A stretch of 18,752 nucleotides of DNA from Proteiniphilum sp. (GCA_012728465.1 JAAYFB010000049.1:1-18752); one strand, 5' to 3'; positions 1-6,497 are shown, counted from the first letter of the stretch. The notes: generated by a model not told the origin, from the sequence alone. Translations and numbers: made by a program.

Positions 1-2
1 CT

Positions 3-962
3 ATTGACTTTGCACTTCGTGACACTCAAACTCAGTTTTATGCGCATGACATGGAGCAAACAAAAAGTGAAATAAACATTGATGATGGCTTTAATCTAAA
101 GAAACTTAGAGTTCAGAACGCAGGTGATGATAGTCCTTTGCGATATATCTCGTCAACGTATGATATTAATGATCAAATAATTCGTGACAGTTATTTTGGC
201 AATGGTCGTAAGATTATATCTTTCGCCAATATTTTAAAGCATGACACTTTTCCTCTAGCCAGTACGTTGGACAAAGTGTTGAAAGTGGGGCATCAAGGAA
301 TGGGGCGTCCCGTTGAAATAGAATTTGCGGTAGATATTGAGAGTCAAAATAAGGCACAATTTAATATATTGCAAATAAGACCAATCGTAGTAGATAGTCG
401 GGAGGTATTTAGCGAGGATATTGAAAATGTGGACAGAGAAAAAGCAATTCTTCACTCATTCAAGGCACTTGGTAATGGAGTGTATAATGATGTGAAAGAT
501 ATTATTTATGTGAAAACGAATAGTTTTTCAGCCAAAAATAACCCAACTATTGCTTATGATATTGAGAAGCTGAATAAAAAGTTTATTGACTCAGACTCAA
601 ATTATATTCTTGTGGGACCTGGTAGATGGGGGTCATCTGATCAGTGGTTGGGTGTTCCTGTAAAATGGGCTCATATATGTCAAGCTCGAGTGATTGTGGA
701 ACTTGCTTTGGCAAATTATCAAATAGAACCAAGTCAGGGAACTCATTTCTTTCAAAATCTAACTTCATTTGGTGTGGGCTACTTCACTGTAAACCCATTT
801 TATGACAATAGAGAGCTATTTGATGAGTCTTTTCTAAATGCAATGCCCGCAGTTTTCGAAACTGAGTTTATTCGTCACGTTAGATTCCAAAATCCTTTAT
901 CAATTAAGATAAATGGTAGGAAAAGAGTGGGGGTGGTTATTAAGCCTAATGTAATATCTTAG
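3..962 (+). CDS. PEP/pyruvate-binding (PPDK_N-type) ATP-grasp protein, C-terminal part
   Basis: Partial gene. The frame is open from base 3, so the ATG at 51 is internal and the true start lies left of the window. About 319 residues are visible. The segments QGMGRPVEIEFAVD and FNILQIRPIVV match the end of the ATP-grasp nucleotide-binding domain shared by PEP synthase and pyruvate phosphate dikinase. A further C-terminal region of about 200 residues follows, with VGPGRWGSSDQWLG and PSQGTHFFQNLTSFGVGYF. I see no phosphohistidine swivelling domain and no PEP-binding TIM barrel before the stop, so this is not a complete PEP synthase. It resembles the large Bacteroidetes proteins often labelled 'PEP synthase' or 'PEP/pyruvate-binding domain protein', whose substrate is unknown to me. 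It converges on argR with a 23-bp gap. The family call is firm; the reaction is not known. Confidence 0.8.
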   Translation: MDFALRDTQTQFYAHDMEQTKSEINIDDGFNLKKLRVQNAGDDSPLRYISSTYDINDQIIRDSYFGNGRKIISFANILKHDTFPLASTLDKVLKVGHQGMGRPVEIEFAVDIESQNKAQFNILQIRPIVVDSREVFSEDIENVDREKAILHSFKALGNGVYNDVKDIIYVKTNSFSAKNNPTIAYDIEKLNKKFIDSDSNYILVGPGRWGSSDQWLGVPVKWAHICQARVIVELALANYQIEPSQGTHFFQNLTSFGVGYFTVNPFYDNRELFDESFLNAMPAVFETEFIRHVRFQNPLSIKINGRKRVGVVIKPNVIS

Positions 963-985
963 GTATGTCTCTTAACTTGGCTAAC

Positions 986-1462
986 TTACTTTGCAAAAAG
1001 AATATTAATTGAGGTAATCAAATCAGTCTTATTGGCATTTTCTCTAAGAATAATCAACACTGTGTCGTTGCCAGCGATTGTGCCCATGACTCCAGGAATA
1101 TTGTTTATCTCGATATCTTGCGCGATACCCTCTGCATATCCTGCTGGAGTTTTTATTACTGCTAGTTGTCCCGAGAATTCAATATTTAATATGCCATGGC
1201 GCACAAAAGATGATGTCATTCCATATCGAGTAGAGCTAGGCTGTGGCAGGGTTACTCCTGGCAGCCTATAGAAGTATTCGCCTGAAGAGACGGGAGTTTT
1301 TGCAATCTTCATCTCTCGCAAGTCTCTTGATAAAGTTGCTTGAGTTAACTCAAATCCAAGCTCTTCCAAGTGTTTTAGTATTTGTTCTTGGCCCTCAATA
1401 TCATTTTTTGAGACAATATCTTTTATGGCCTCATGGCGTATCTCTTTACTCGATTTCTTCAC
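986..1462 (-). CDS. argR: Arginine repressor ArgR
   Basis: 158 residues, the usual length for ArgR, a hexameric DNA-binding protein that represses arginine biosynthesis when arginine is bound. The N-terminal winged helix (about residues 1-70) contains the recognition segment TQATLSRDL at 40-48. The C-terminal oligomerisation and ligand domain (about 90-158) contains TPAGYAEGIAQDIE and GTIAGNDT at 127-134. In the E. coli protein the last motif reads GTIAGDDT, so the first of the two arginine-contacting aspartates (D128 in E. coli) is Asn132 here. The codon is AAC, read from bases 1067-1069. The start is GTG, chosen because GGAGGAGGA lies 8 nt upstream and because the protein then begins at the usual place. 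It starts 2 bp after the stop of the lipoprotein gene, so the two are probably co-transcribed. Confidence 0.93.
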   Translation of the reverse strand: MKKSSKEIRHEAIKDIVSKNDIEGQEQILKHLEELGFELTQATLSRDLREMKIAKTPVSSGEYFYRLPGVTLPQPSSTRYGMTSSFVRHGILNIEFSGQLAVIKTPAGYAEGIAQDIEINNIPGVMGTIAGNDTVLIILRENANKTDLITSINILFAK

Positions 1463-1464
1463 GA

Positions 1465-2058
1465 TTATTTTCCTCCTCCGCCAAAGGTGAATGAAACAGG
1501 AATGGCAGCAGGTACTTTAATGAGTGAGTTACCTACCATAACTTTTGGCCATAACTTCACTGTCACTTTAGTTTCGTTTGAAGATAAACCTAAGAATCCT
1601 CCCATTTCTTTGGCTACACGATCGCGTGAGTATCTATTCATAAGATTTTTCAAATCTACACCTATGGTGATTGGTAGCACACTAGTTTGTCCAGCTTCTA
1701 CACGAAGAGGGATATCTACTTTTCCTGTAGTAAAGTCCATTCCGTTAATCTCAATTGCATAGTCTAAAGCACTTAGGAGGGCTGTGGCTTGATTGGGGTT
1801 TTTTACATCCAAATTAAGTGTCATGCTTAATGGTATAGTTTGCATGGTGCCTCCCATAAGTATGCTGGATAGAGCTGCGAAATTGGACATGGATATCGAC
1901 TTGCCATCGGCAAGGTTCATGCCAGCTAGTTGTATATTATTTATTGTATTGTATTTGTATTCGCATTGGGTTAGTTGATATGCGCCTCCGATTTGATTTA
2001 GTATATCGCAGCTCGTAAGCGCAAAAACTAAAAATAACGCTAATATTGTTTTTTTCAT
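1465..2058 (-). CDS. LEA type 2-like (WHy-domain) lipoprotein
   Basis: 197 residues from the chosen start. The N-terminus (MKKTILALFLVFALTSC) is a lipoprotein signal peptide: Lys-Lys, a hydrophobic core, and a lipobox LTS|C with the lipidated cysteine at residue 17. This is why I prefer the ATG at 2058 over one nine codons upstream at 2085, which would put polar residues ahead of the signal. The middle of the protein has the pattern LDVKNPN...LDYAIEINGMDF...G...IPLRVEAG, which resembles the LEA14/WHy beta-sandwich with its NPN motif. Proteins of this fold in Bacteroidetes have no settled function. The product should be anchored in the cell envelope. It lies 42 bp after the DUF2027/Smr gene and directly before argR. 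The C-terminus is GGGGK, whose codons provide the argR ribosome-binding site. Confidence 0.75.
   Translation of the reverse strand: MKKTILALFLVFALTSCDILNQIGGAYQLTQCEYKYNTINNIQLAGMNLADGKSISMSNFAALSSILMGGTMQTIPLSMTLNLDVKNPNQATALLSALDYAIEINGMDFTTGKVDIPLRVEAGQTSVLPITIGVDLKNLMNRYSRDRVAKEMGGFLGLSSNETKVTVKLWPKVMVGNSLIKVPAAIPVSFTFGGGGK
1471..1479 (-). promoter_or_regulatory. Strong Shine-Dalgarno sequence for argR
   Basis: Read on the minus strand this is GGAGGAGGA, 8 nt before the GTG start of argR. It is also the run of Gly codons that ends the upstream lipoprotein gene. A strong Shine-Dalgarno site is unusual in Bacteroidetes, where most starts lack one. It supports GTG at 1462 as the start and suggests translational coupling with the upstream gene. 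Confidence 0.6.
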
Positions 2059-2100
2059 TTCTATTCTTGTTTGAGTTTGTTTCATTGTGTAAACTGATTC

Positions 2101-3177
2101 TTATTTTATGGTCACCATTGTTGCACCAAAGCCATACTCCTGAAAAGAAGCATCTTGGATATAAACTTTTTTATATTTGTTTTTAAGCTCTTTTGTTATT
2201 GCGCTTTTTAGCACACCATCACCTTTTCCATGAATAAAGACAATTTTAAATCCTTTTCGTTTAATATTGTCTTGCATCACTTCATTAAATTTGTTCATTT
2301 GATATTCCAAAATGTCAGCGTTGCTCATTCCGGCAGTGCTATCAAGCAGTTGCTCAATGTGCAAATCTATTTCAAGAACGGGGTCTTTCTCTTTTTTTGA
2401 TATTGCTTGCACTCTAGGGCGTCTTTGAGGCGTGCTTTTTTCTTGAATAGCTTTCTGAATATCAGCTTGCGAAATTAAAAGCTCACGCTCTGGTATGTCG
2501 TTGCGAGTAATATAATATATTAGCGCGTTATCATCAAAGTAATCGTTTTCTATAAATGTGTGTAGCTTGTAGAATTTTACTGTATCAATTCTAAACTCAA
2601 CTGAAACAGGATTTTTAAATCTGTAGGGCTTGTTGTGTTTAAACGCCATTATTTGAACACACACTTGCTCAATTTCATTTAGAGTGCTTTTGTCAAACTC
2701 TTCAATGAAAATTTGCATGTTGGGCTCCACAATGCCATTATATCTGCTTACCCATGAGTTGTTTTCTCGGCTCATGTAGTTGATGAACAAATAGTAGTTG
2801 CTATCATTTATGAAGAAACATTCAAATTTTGTTTGCGACAAGCTTTTCACGTCTGTAGGCAAAAAAGCGATACATGTTGTAATCTTTTCTCCTTCGGGCG
2901 TTTCAGTAATCTGTGTGTGTGTATCTATATTTGATTCTGGCTTGTCTTCTTTTTTGCTTTTGTCAGCTGCTTGCTTTTCTGAAATGAGGTCGGTAGCTTG
3001 CGACAGCTTCTTGCTATCCGAGGGCTCAATAACCACGCATTCTGATATTAGAACAGGAACATCAAAGTTGTGCTCATCCTCCACTATCACAATGTGTTTA
3101 TTTTGAAATCCCTTCACTATGCCACCGCCAATGCTGTTTAAAAATCTGACTTTATCGCCCACTTCTAGCTTTTTCAT
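2101..3177 (-). CDS. DUF2027 and Smr domain protein
   Basis: 358 residues. The C-terminal 90 residues form an Smr domain, the small MutS-related fold that in characterised relatives has nuclease activity. The DLH motif is at 271-273 (LEIDLHIEQL) and the HGKGDG motif at 316-321 (IHGKGDGVLKSAI), both intact. The N-terminal part begins with a short beta-rich segment (about residues 1-55, KLEVGDKVRFLNSIGGGIV), which looks like a Tudor/KOW-type barrel. A charged Lys/Asp/Glu-rich linker follows (about 56-95), then the middle region found in Bacteroidetes DUF2027 proteins. There is no signal peptide or membrane segment, so it is probably cytosolic. In Bacteroidetes annotation it is often called a MutS-like mismatch repair protein, but it lacks the MutS ATPase and no repair role can be claimed. 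It is the first gene of the leftward trio and divergent from queA. Confidence 0.85.
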   Translation of the reverse strand: MKKLEVGDKVRFLNSIGGGIVKGFQNKHIVIVEDEHNFDVPVLISECVVIEPSDSKKLSQATDLISEKQAADKSKKEDKPESNIDTHTQITETPEGEKITTCIAFLPTDVKSLSQTKFECFFINDSNYYLFINYMSRENNSWVSRYNGIVEPNMQIFIEEFDKSTLNEIEQVCVQIMAFKHNKPYRFKNPVSVEFRIDTVKFYKLHTFIENDYFDDNALIYYITRNDIPERELLISQADIQKAIQEKSTPQRRPRVQAISKKEKDPVLEIDLHIEQLLDSTAGMSNADILEYQMNKFNEVMQDNIKRKGFKIVFIHGKGDGVLKSAITKELKNKYKKVYIQDASFQEYGFGATMVTIK

Positions 3178-3207
3178 TTTCTTAAATGTCTATCTGTTAT
3201 AATATTC

Positions 3208-3238
3208 TTTGATGTAACTACAAAGTTGATTAATTTTG
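3208..3238 (+). promoter_or_regulatory. Bacteroidetes-type promoter for queA
   Basis: TTTG at 3208-3211 is followed after 19 bp by TAATTTTG at 3231-3238. This fits the Bacteroidetes sigma-ABfr consensus (TTTG near -33, TAnnTTTG near -7). The transcript should begin near 3243-3247, about 40-45 nt before the queA ATG at 3289. It lies in the 111-bp gap between the divergent Smr and queA genes. No equally good match was found for the leftward operon. Confidence 0.7.
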
Positions 3239-3288
3239 TCGAATAAACGCACTTGTGTGCAGTCAAAAAAAGACTAATAATTATAAAA

Positions 3289-4515
3289 ATGGAAAAACTT
3301 GAAGCCCATAGTTTGATGATATCAGACTACAACTATATATTGCCCGATGATCGAATTGCTAAATATCCGCTACAAGAACGAAGTAACTCTAAGCTGCTTT
3401 CTTATAGTGATGGCTTGATAGAGACTTTTCAGTTTAGTGATATTGCATCTTTGGTTCCTAAGGATAGCTTGATGATTTTTAATAATACAAAAGTTATTCA
3501 TGCACGTCTTTTTTTTCGCAAACTCACTGGTGCCGTTATCGAAGTGTTTTGCTTGTCGCCTATCGACCCTGTAGATTATCAACTTAGCTTCGGACAGCGA
3601 GGGAGTGTTGTGTGGAGCTGTATGATTGGGAACGCAAAAAAGTGGAAGGACGACTCCTTGCAAATGAATATTGATATGCATGATGAGGTGGTAACGCTTT
3701 CAGCCAGCAAGATATCTAGTGATGGGGTTAATACACAAGTGGAGTTTGCTTGGAATAATGACAAATATACTTTTTCAGAATTGCTAGAAGAGGCTGGCAA
3801 GTTGCCTATCCCTCCATATTTAAATAGAGAATCGGAGCTAAAAGATGATGAAACTTATCAGACGGTTTATTCAAAAATTGAGGGATCGGTAGCTGCCCCC
3901 ACTGCAGGTTTGCATTTTACGCCAAGTGTTATGTCGGCGTTGCACGACAAGGGGGTGCAAACTAGGTTTGTGACTTTGCACGTTGGGGCTGGCACTTTCA
4001 AGCCTGTCAAATCTGAAACAATGGGAGGACATAACATGCACGCCGAGTTCATCGTAATCACACGTAGTGTAGTGCAGAGCTTGCTAGATAATATCGAAAA
4101 CATTATAGTTGTGGGCACAACATCAATGCGCACAATTGAAAGTCTTTATTACGTAGGCAAGCAAATAATGCAAAACCCTAGCAAGCTTCATTCTCGTTTC
4201 CTAGTCTCGCAGTGGGAACCCTATGAAGAGCAAAACCCCATATCTCCAGCTCAAGCACTCGAAGCTATTATCGAATACATGGAACTGCATGGTCAAGATA
4301 GTATAAGTGCCGAGACAGAGATAATAATTGTGCCAGGCTACTCGTTCAAATATGCAAAAGGCATTGTTACTAATTTCCATCAGCCCGAAAGCACACTGTT
4401 GTTGTTGATATCTGCATTTGTGGGAGGTGATTGGAAAAAAATATACGATTATGCTCTCGAAAATGATTTTAGGTTTTTGAGTTATGGCGACAGCTCCATA
4501 TTATGGCGACATTAA
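3289..4515 (+). CDS. queA: S-adenosylmethionine:tRNA ribosyltransferase-isomerase
   Basis: 408 residues. QueA transfers and isomerises the ribosyl group of S-adenosylmethionine onto 7-aminomethyl-7-deazaguanine at the tRNA wobble position. This gives epoxyqueuosine, the penultimate step to queuosine. Family blocks occur in order: IFNNTKVIHARL, EGSVAAPTAGLHFT, LHVGAGTFKPV, VGTTSMRTIES, TNFHQPESTLLLLISAF and FLSYGDSSIL. The protein is about 50 residues longer than E. coli QueA (356), with an extra stretch of acidic and aromatic sequence between the first blocks. The frame extends upstream to a TTG at 3253, but the ATG at 3289 fits the family better and is preceded by A-rich sequence. As I recall, Bacteroidales often have two QueA-like proteins and this looks like the longer type, so the exact substrate is slightly less certain than the family. 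It has its own promoter and no partner gene downstream. Confidence 0.88.
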   Translation: MEKLEAHSLMISDYNYILPDDRIAKYPLQERSNSKLLSYSDGLIETFQFSDIASLVPKDSLMIFNNTKVIHARLFFRKLTGAVIEVFCLSPIDPVDYQLSFGQRGSVVWSCMIGNAKKWKDDSLQMNIDMHDEVVTLSASKISSDGVNTQVEFAWNNDKYTFSELLEEAGKLPIPPYLNRESELKDDETYQTVYSKIEGSVAAPTAGLHFTPSVMSALHDKGVQTRFVTLHVGAGTFKPVKSETMGGHNMHAEFIVITRSVVQSLLDNIENIIVVGTTSMRTIESLYYVGKQIMQNPSKLHSRFLVSQWEPYEEQNPISPAQALEAIIEYMELHGQDSISAETEIIIVPGYSFKYAKGIVTNFHQPESTLLLLISAFVGGDWKKIYDYALENDFRFLSYGDSSILWRH

Positions 4516-4522
4516 ATTATAT

Positions 4523-4543
4523 ATGAGACTAGTTTGGTCTCAT
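4523..4543 (+). terminator. Possible transcription terminator hairpin behind queA
   Basis: ATGAGAC (4523-4529) and GTCTCAT (4537-4543) form a perfect 7-bp stem with a short loop, beginning 8 bp after the queA stop codon. No clear run of T follows (TGATTTCT), so it is a weak intrinsic terminator or a 3'-end stabilising hairpin. Confidence 0.4.
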
Positions 4544-4650
4544 TGATTTCTCACGTAATACATGTATAAAAACATTTTCACCAATCCAGAATTGTTAAAC
4601 TTTGTTGTTTAAAAAGTTTTGGACACTCCATTCTTATTGAAAATTATCCT

Positions 4651-4916
4651 TTGAAAAATTTTTTAGCCTCTTTTCCGAACGGAAAGTATGGCTAAAAACT
4701 TTTTGGGGGATCCAAGTCGTACGGAAAATAGGGCAAAAAACTTTTCAGGGCTACTTTCCGTAGAGAAAGTATCGCTAAAAAACTTTTCAGGGCTACTTTC
4801 CGAACGGAAAAATGGCTAAAAAACTTTTCAGGGTTACTTTCCGTACGGAAAGTATGGCTAAAAAACTTTTCAGAGCTACTTTCCGTAGAGAAAATAGGCT
4901 GTAAAACTTTTCAGTC
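4651..4916. repeat. Tandem array of six palindrome-centred 41-42 bp units
   Basis: The motif CTTTTCAGGG or a close variant recurs with its first base at 4699, 4741, 4783, 4824, 4866 and 4907, giving spacings of 42, 42, 41, 42 and 41 bp. Each unit carries one dyad, then GGCTAAAAAA, then CTTTTCAGGG. The dyad in unit 5 is a perfect 20-bp palindrome at 4835-4854. Other units have TTTCCGAACGGAAA (4672-4685, 4797-4810), TTTCCGTAGAGAAA (4755-4768, 4880-4893), or a decayed form with only the right half intact (GTACGGAAAA, about 4719-4728). The left edge at 4651-4668 is a mirrored copy of the GGCTAAAAAACTTTTCAG arm (16 of 18 bases match). No unique spacers are present, so this is not a CRISPR array. 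No transposase lies nearby. Function is unknown; a protein-binding array or structured transcript are both possible. Confidence 0.85.
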
Positions 4917-5270
4917 ATTTTGGGTTTTATGGCTTTTTCTGATCTAACCCATTGTTTGTTAGTGGTGTGTATTGTGTGATGGTGTAATTTTACTACATTG
5001 CAGCTGTAAATATCGCTCTTTTGTATCTTAAGCCTAAAAATAAAAAGTAAATTTCTTGATTGTTAATTTATGAAAACAATTGATTGTTTTTCTTTTAGCA
5101 TTTGATGTGATTTATAATCTGGTTTTACTCCAAAAACTAGGTCTAATGGTGCACTCGTAAAATTGATAGAAATGATAGGTTCACTTTTTTGTCAAGCATC
5201 TGAATAGATGAATAATAGGAATAAAGTTGGATATGATTTTGAAGAATAGTAAAATGAAGAAAAAATGTTC
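4917..5270. other. AT-rich intergenic stretch without recognisable genes
   Basis: Between the repeat array and the ribosomal promoter I see no protein gene I can support. The only structure is a weak inverted repeat, TGGGTT (4921-4926) with AACCCA (4946-4951). A leftward open frame at 5143-5379 overlaps the promoter and leader and has low-complexity content, so it is not called. A small RNA cannot be excluded. Confidence 0.5.
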
Positions 5271-5276
5271 GAAATG

Positions 5277-5308
5277 TTTGTATATCTAGTTGATTATTTG
5301 TAATTTTG
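5277..5308 (+). promoter_or_regulatory. Promoter of the ribosomal protein operon
   Basis: TTTG at 5277-5280 is followed after 20 bp by TAATTTTG at 5301-5308. This is a full match to the Bacteroidetes TTTG / TAnnTTTG promoter, with the same -7 octamer as the queA promoter. Transcription should start near 5313-5317, giving a leader of about 120 nt before rpsL. It is the best candidate for driving the whole run from rpsL through at least secY. Confidence 0.75.
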
Positions 5309-5351
5309 CACCGCTTTTGATATCCTGTAGTGGAAGTCGAGAGTTTAAAAT

Positions 5352-5408
5352 ATTGATTATGACAATGTTGTAAAAGCATTAATCGTGTCAGTGTATTAAT
5401 TTATCAAT
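5352..5408 (+). promoter_or_regulatory. Possible structured leader upstream of rpsL
   Basis: Nested inverted repeats lie in the predicted leader. The outer pair is ATTGAT (5352-5357) with ATCAAT (5403-5408). The inner pair is TGACA (5360-5364) with TGTCA (5386-5390), and a short ATG/CAT pair lies inside that. The stems are AT-rich and individually weak. The nesting and the long leader make a regulatory fold plausible, but nothing in the sequence names a ligand or protein. Confidence 0.3.
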
Positions 5409-5436
5409 TATATAAAAGCAAAAAGAAAGTAGAAAA

Positions 5437-5823
5437 ATGCCTACAATTCAACAATTAGTAAGAACCGGCCGTACGGTAATTGAGGAGAAGAGTAAATCTC
5501 GTGCTCTAGACTCGTGTCCACAAAGACGCGGTGTTTGTGTGAGAGTTTACACTACAACTCCTAAGAAGCCAAACTCTGCGATGAGAAAGGTGGCTCGTGT
5601 GCGTTTGACAAATGGGAAAGAAGTGAATGCTTATATTCCTGGTGAAGGACATAACCTACAAGAGCACTCAATAGTGTTGGTGCGTGGTGGTCGTGTTAAA
5701 GACCTTCCAGGTGTTCGCTATCACGTTGTTCGCGGTGCTTTGGATACTGCTGGCGTAAACGGTCGTACTCAAAGACGTTCTAAGTACGGAGCTAAGCGTC
5801 CTAAAGCAGGAGCTAAAAAGTAA
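5437..5823 (+). CDS. rpsL: 30S ribosomal protein uS12
   Basis: 128 residues (E. coli has 124). uS12 sits at the decoding centre of the small subunit and takes part in tRNA selection. The conserved loops [13 protein letters not shown] (residues 39-51) and [13 protein letters not shown] (84-96) are intact. Lys43, Lys44 and Lys88 are the unmutated form at positions where substitutions cause streptomycin resistance in other bacteria. Asp89 is the residue equivalent to the methylthiolated aspartate of E. coli. It is the first gene of the long operon, with an A-rich start region and no Shine-Dalgarno motif. Confidence 0.98.
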   Translation: MPTIQQLVRTGRTVIEEKSKSRALDSCPQRRGVCVRVYTTTPKKPNSAMRKVARVRLTNGKEVNAYIPGEGHNLQEHSIVLVRGGRVKDLPGVRYHVVRGALDTAGVNGRTQRRSKYGAKRPKAGAKK

Positions 5824-5998
5824 GATGATTGAGGCTCATCTCTAAGGATGATGAGTGAGAGATTGTCAAAGTAAAAAGAATTAAAAATCGCTGTTGAGAT
5901 TTTTGGACAAGGCTACTTATAGGTTGAGTAAATGACTCGGTGGAGTCGTTGAAGACAAATAACAAATGCAACCAAACCAACACAAATTATTTTAAACA
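5824..5998 (+). promoter_or_regulatory. Long rpsL-rpsG spacer with three stem-loops
   Basis: This 175-bp gap is the longest inside the ribosomal run. It contains three short stem-loops: CTCATC (5835-5840) with GATGAG (5850-5855), AAAAATC (5883-5889) with GATTTTT (5898-5904), and GACTC (5934-5938) with GAGTC (5943-5947). In E. coli the equivalent spacer is where uS7 binds its own mRNA to repress translation. A similar role here is an inference from position and structure only. The second stem with its T-run could instead act as a weak terminator or attenuator. Confidence 0.4.
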
Positions 5999-6475
5999 AT
6001 GAGAAAAACTAAACCTAAAAAGAGACAGATCCTACCCGATCCTGTCTTTGGAGATAAAAGGGTAACAAAGTTTGTTAACCACCTTATGTATGATGGAAAG
6101 AAAAGTTTGTCTTACGAAATTTTCTATTCTGCATTAGACATTGTAAAAGAAAAACTAGCTAACGAAGAGAAGTCGGCTCTTGAGATATGGAAAGCTGCTC
6201 TCGATAATGTAACACCACAGGTTGAGGTGAAGTCACGCCGTGTTGGCGGAGCTACATTTCAAGTTCCTACAGAAGTTCGTCCTGAAAGAAAAGAATCAAT
6301 CTCAATGAAGAACCTCATTATGTATGCACGTAAAAGAGGAGGCAAAAGCATGTCAGATAAATTGGCAGCTGAAATCGTTGACGCCTTTAATGGACAAGGT
6401 GGTTCTTTCAAACGCAAAGAGGATATGCACAGAATGGCAGAAGCAAACAGAGCATTTGCACATTTTAGATTTTAA
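5999..6475 (+). CDS. rpsG: 30S ribosomal protein uS7
   Basis: 158 residues, normal length. uS7 nucleates assembly of the 30S head by binding the 3' major domain of 16S rRNA, and it lies at the E-site exit. The N-terminal block ([20 protein letters not shown] type, residues 9-27), the [16 protein letters not shown] segment, and the C-terminal [21 protein letters not shown] region are all typical. In E. coli uS7 is the translational repressor of the str operon, and the long structured spacer just upstream fits such feedback. It starts at ATG without a Shine-Dalgarno motif, and fusA follows after 22 bp. Confidence 0.98.
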   Translation: MRKTKPKKRQILPDPVFGDKRVTKFVNHLMYDGKKSLSYEIFYSALDIVKEKLANEEKSALEIWKAALDNVTPQVEVKSRRVGGATFQVPTEVRPERKESISMKNLIMYARKRGGKSMSDKLAAEIVDAFNGQGGSFKRKEDMHRMAEANRAFAHFRF

Positions 6476-6497
6476 TATAGATAGGAAGTAAAGAGTA

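Noticed and set aside
2059..2085. Upstream ATG of the lipoprotein gene
   Set aside because: It would add MKQTQTRIE ahead of a complete signal peptide. The internal MKK start gives a standard lipoprotein N-terminus.
3253..3288. Upstream TTG extension of queA
   Set aside because: The added residues do not fit the family, and the extension would begin within about 10 nt of the predicted transcription start. The ATG at 3289 is better.
3178..3288. Promoter for the leftward Smr-lipoprotein-argR operon
   Set aside because: On the minus strand the best candidate is CAACTTTG, with no suitably spaced TTTG upstream, so the match is too weak to call.
4595..4612. TTAAAC/GTTTAA inverted repeat behind queA
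   Set aside because: All but two pairs are A-T, and the loop and flanks allow several equivalent pairings. It could easily arise by chance in AT-rich sequence.
4651..4916. CRISPR-like regular spacing
   Set aside because: The whole 41-42 bp unit is repeated, linkers included. There are no unique spacers and no cas genes in the window.
5143..5379. 78-codon leftward open frame in the queA-rpsL gap
   Set aside because: It overlaps the strong rightward promoter and leader, has no recognisable domain, and looks like a chance frame in AT-rich DNA.
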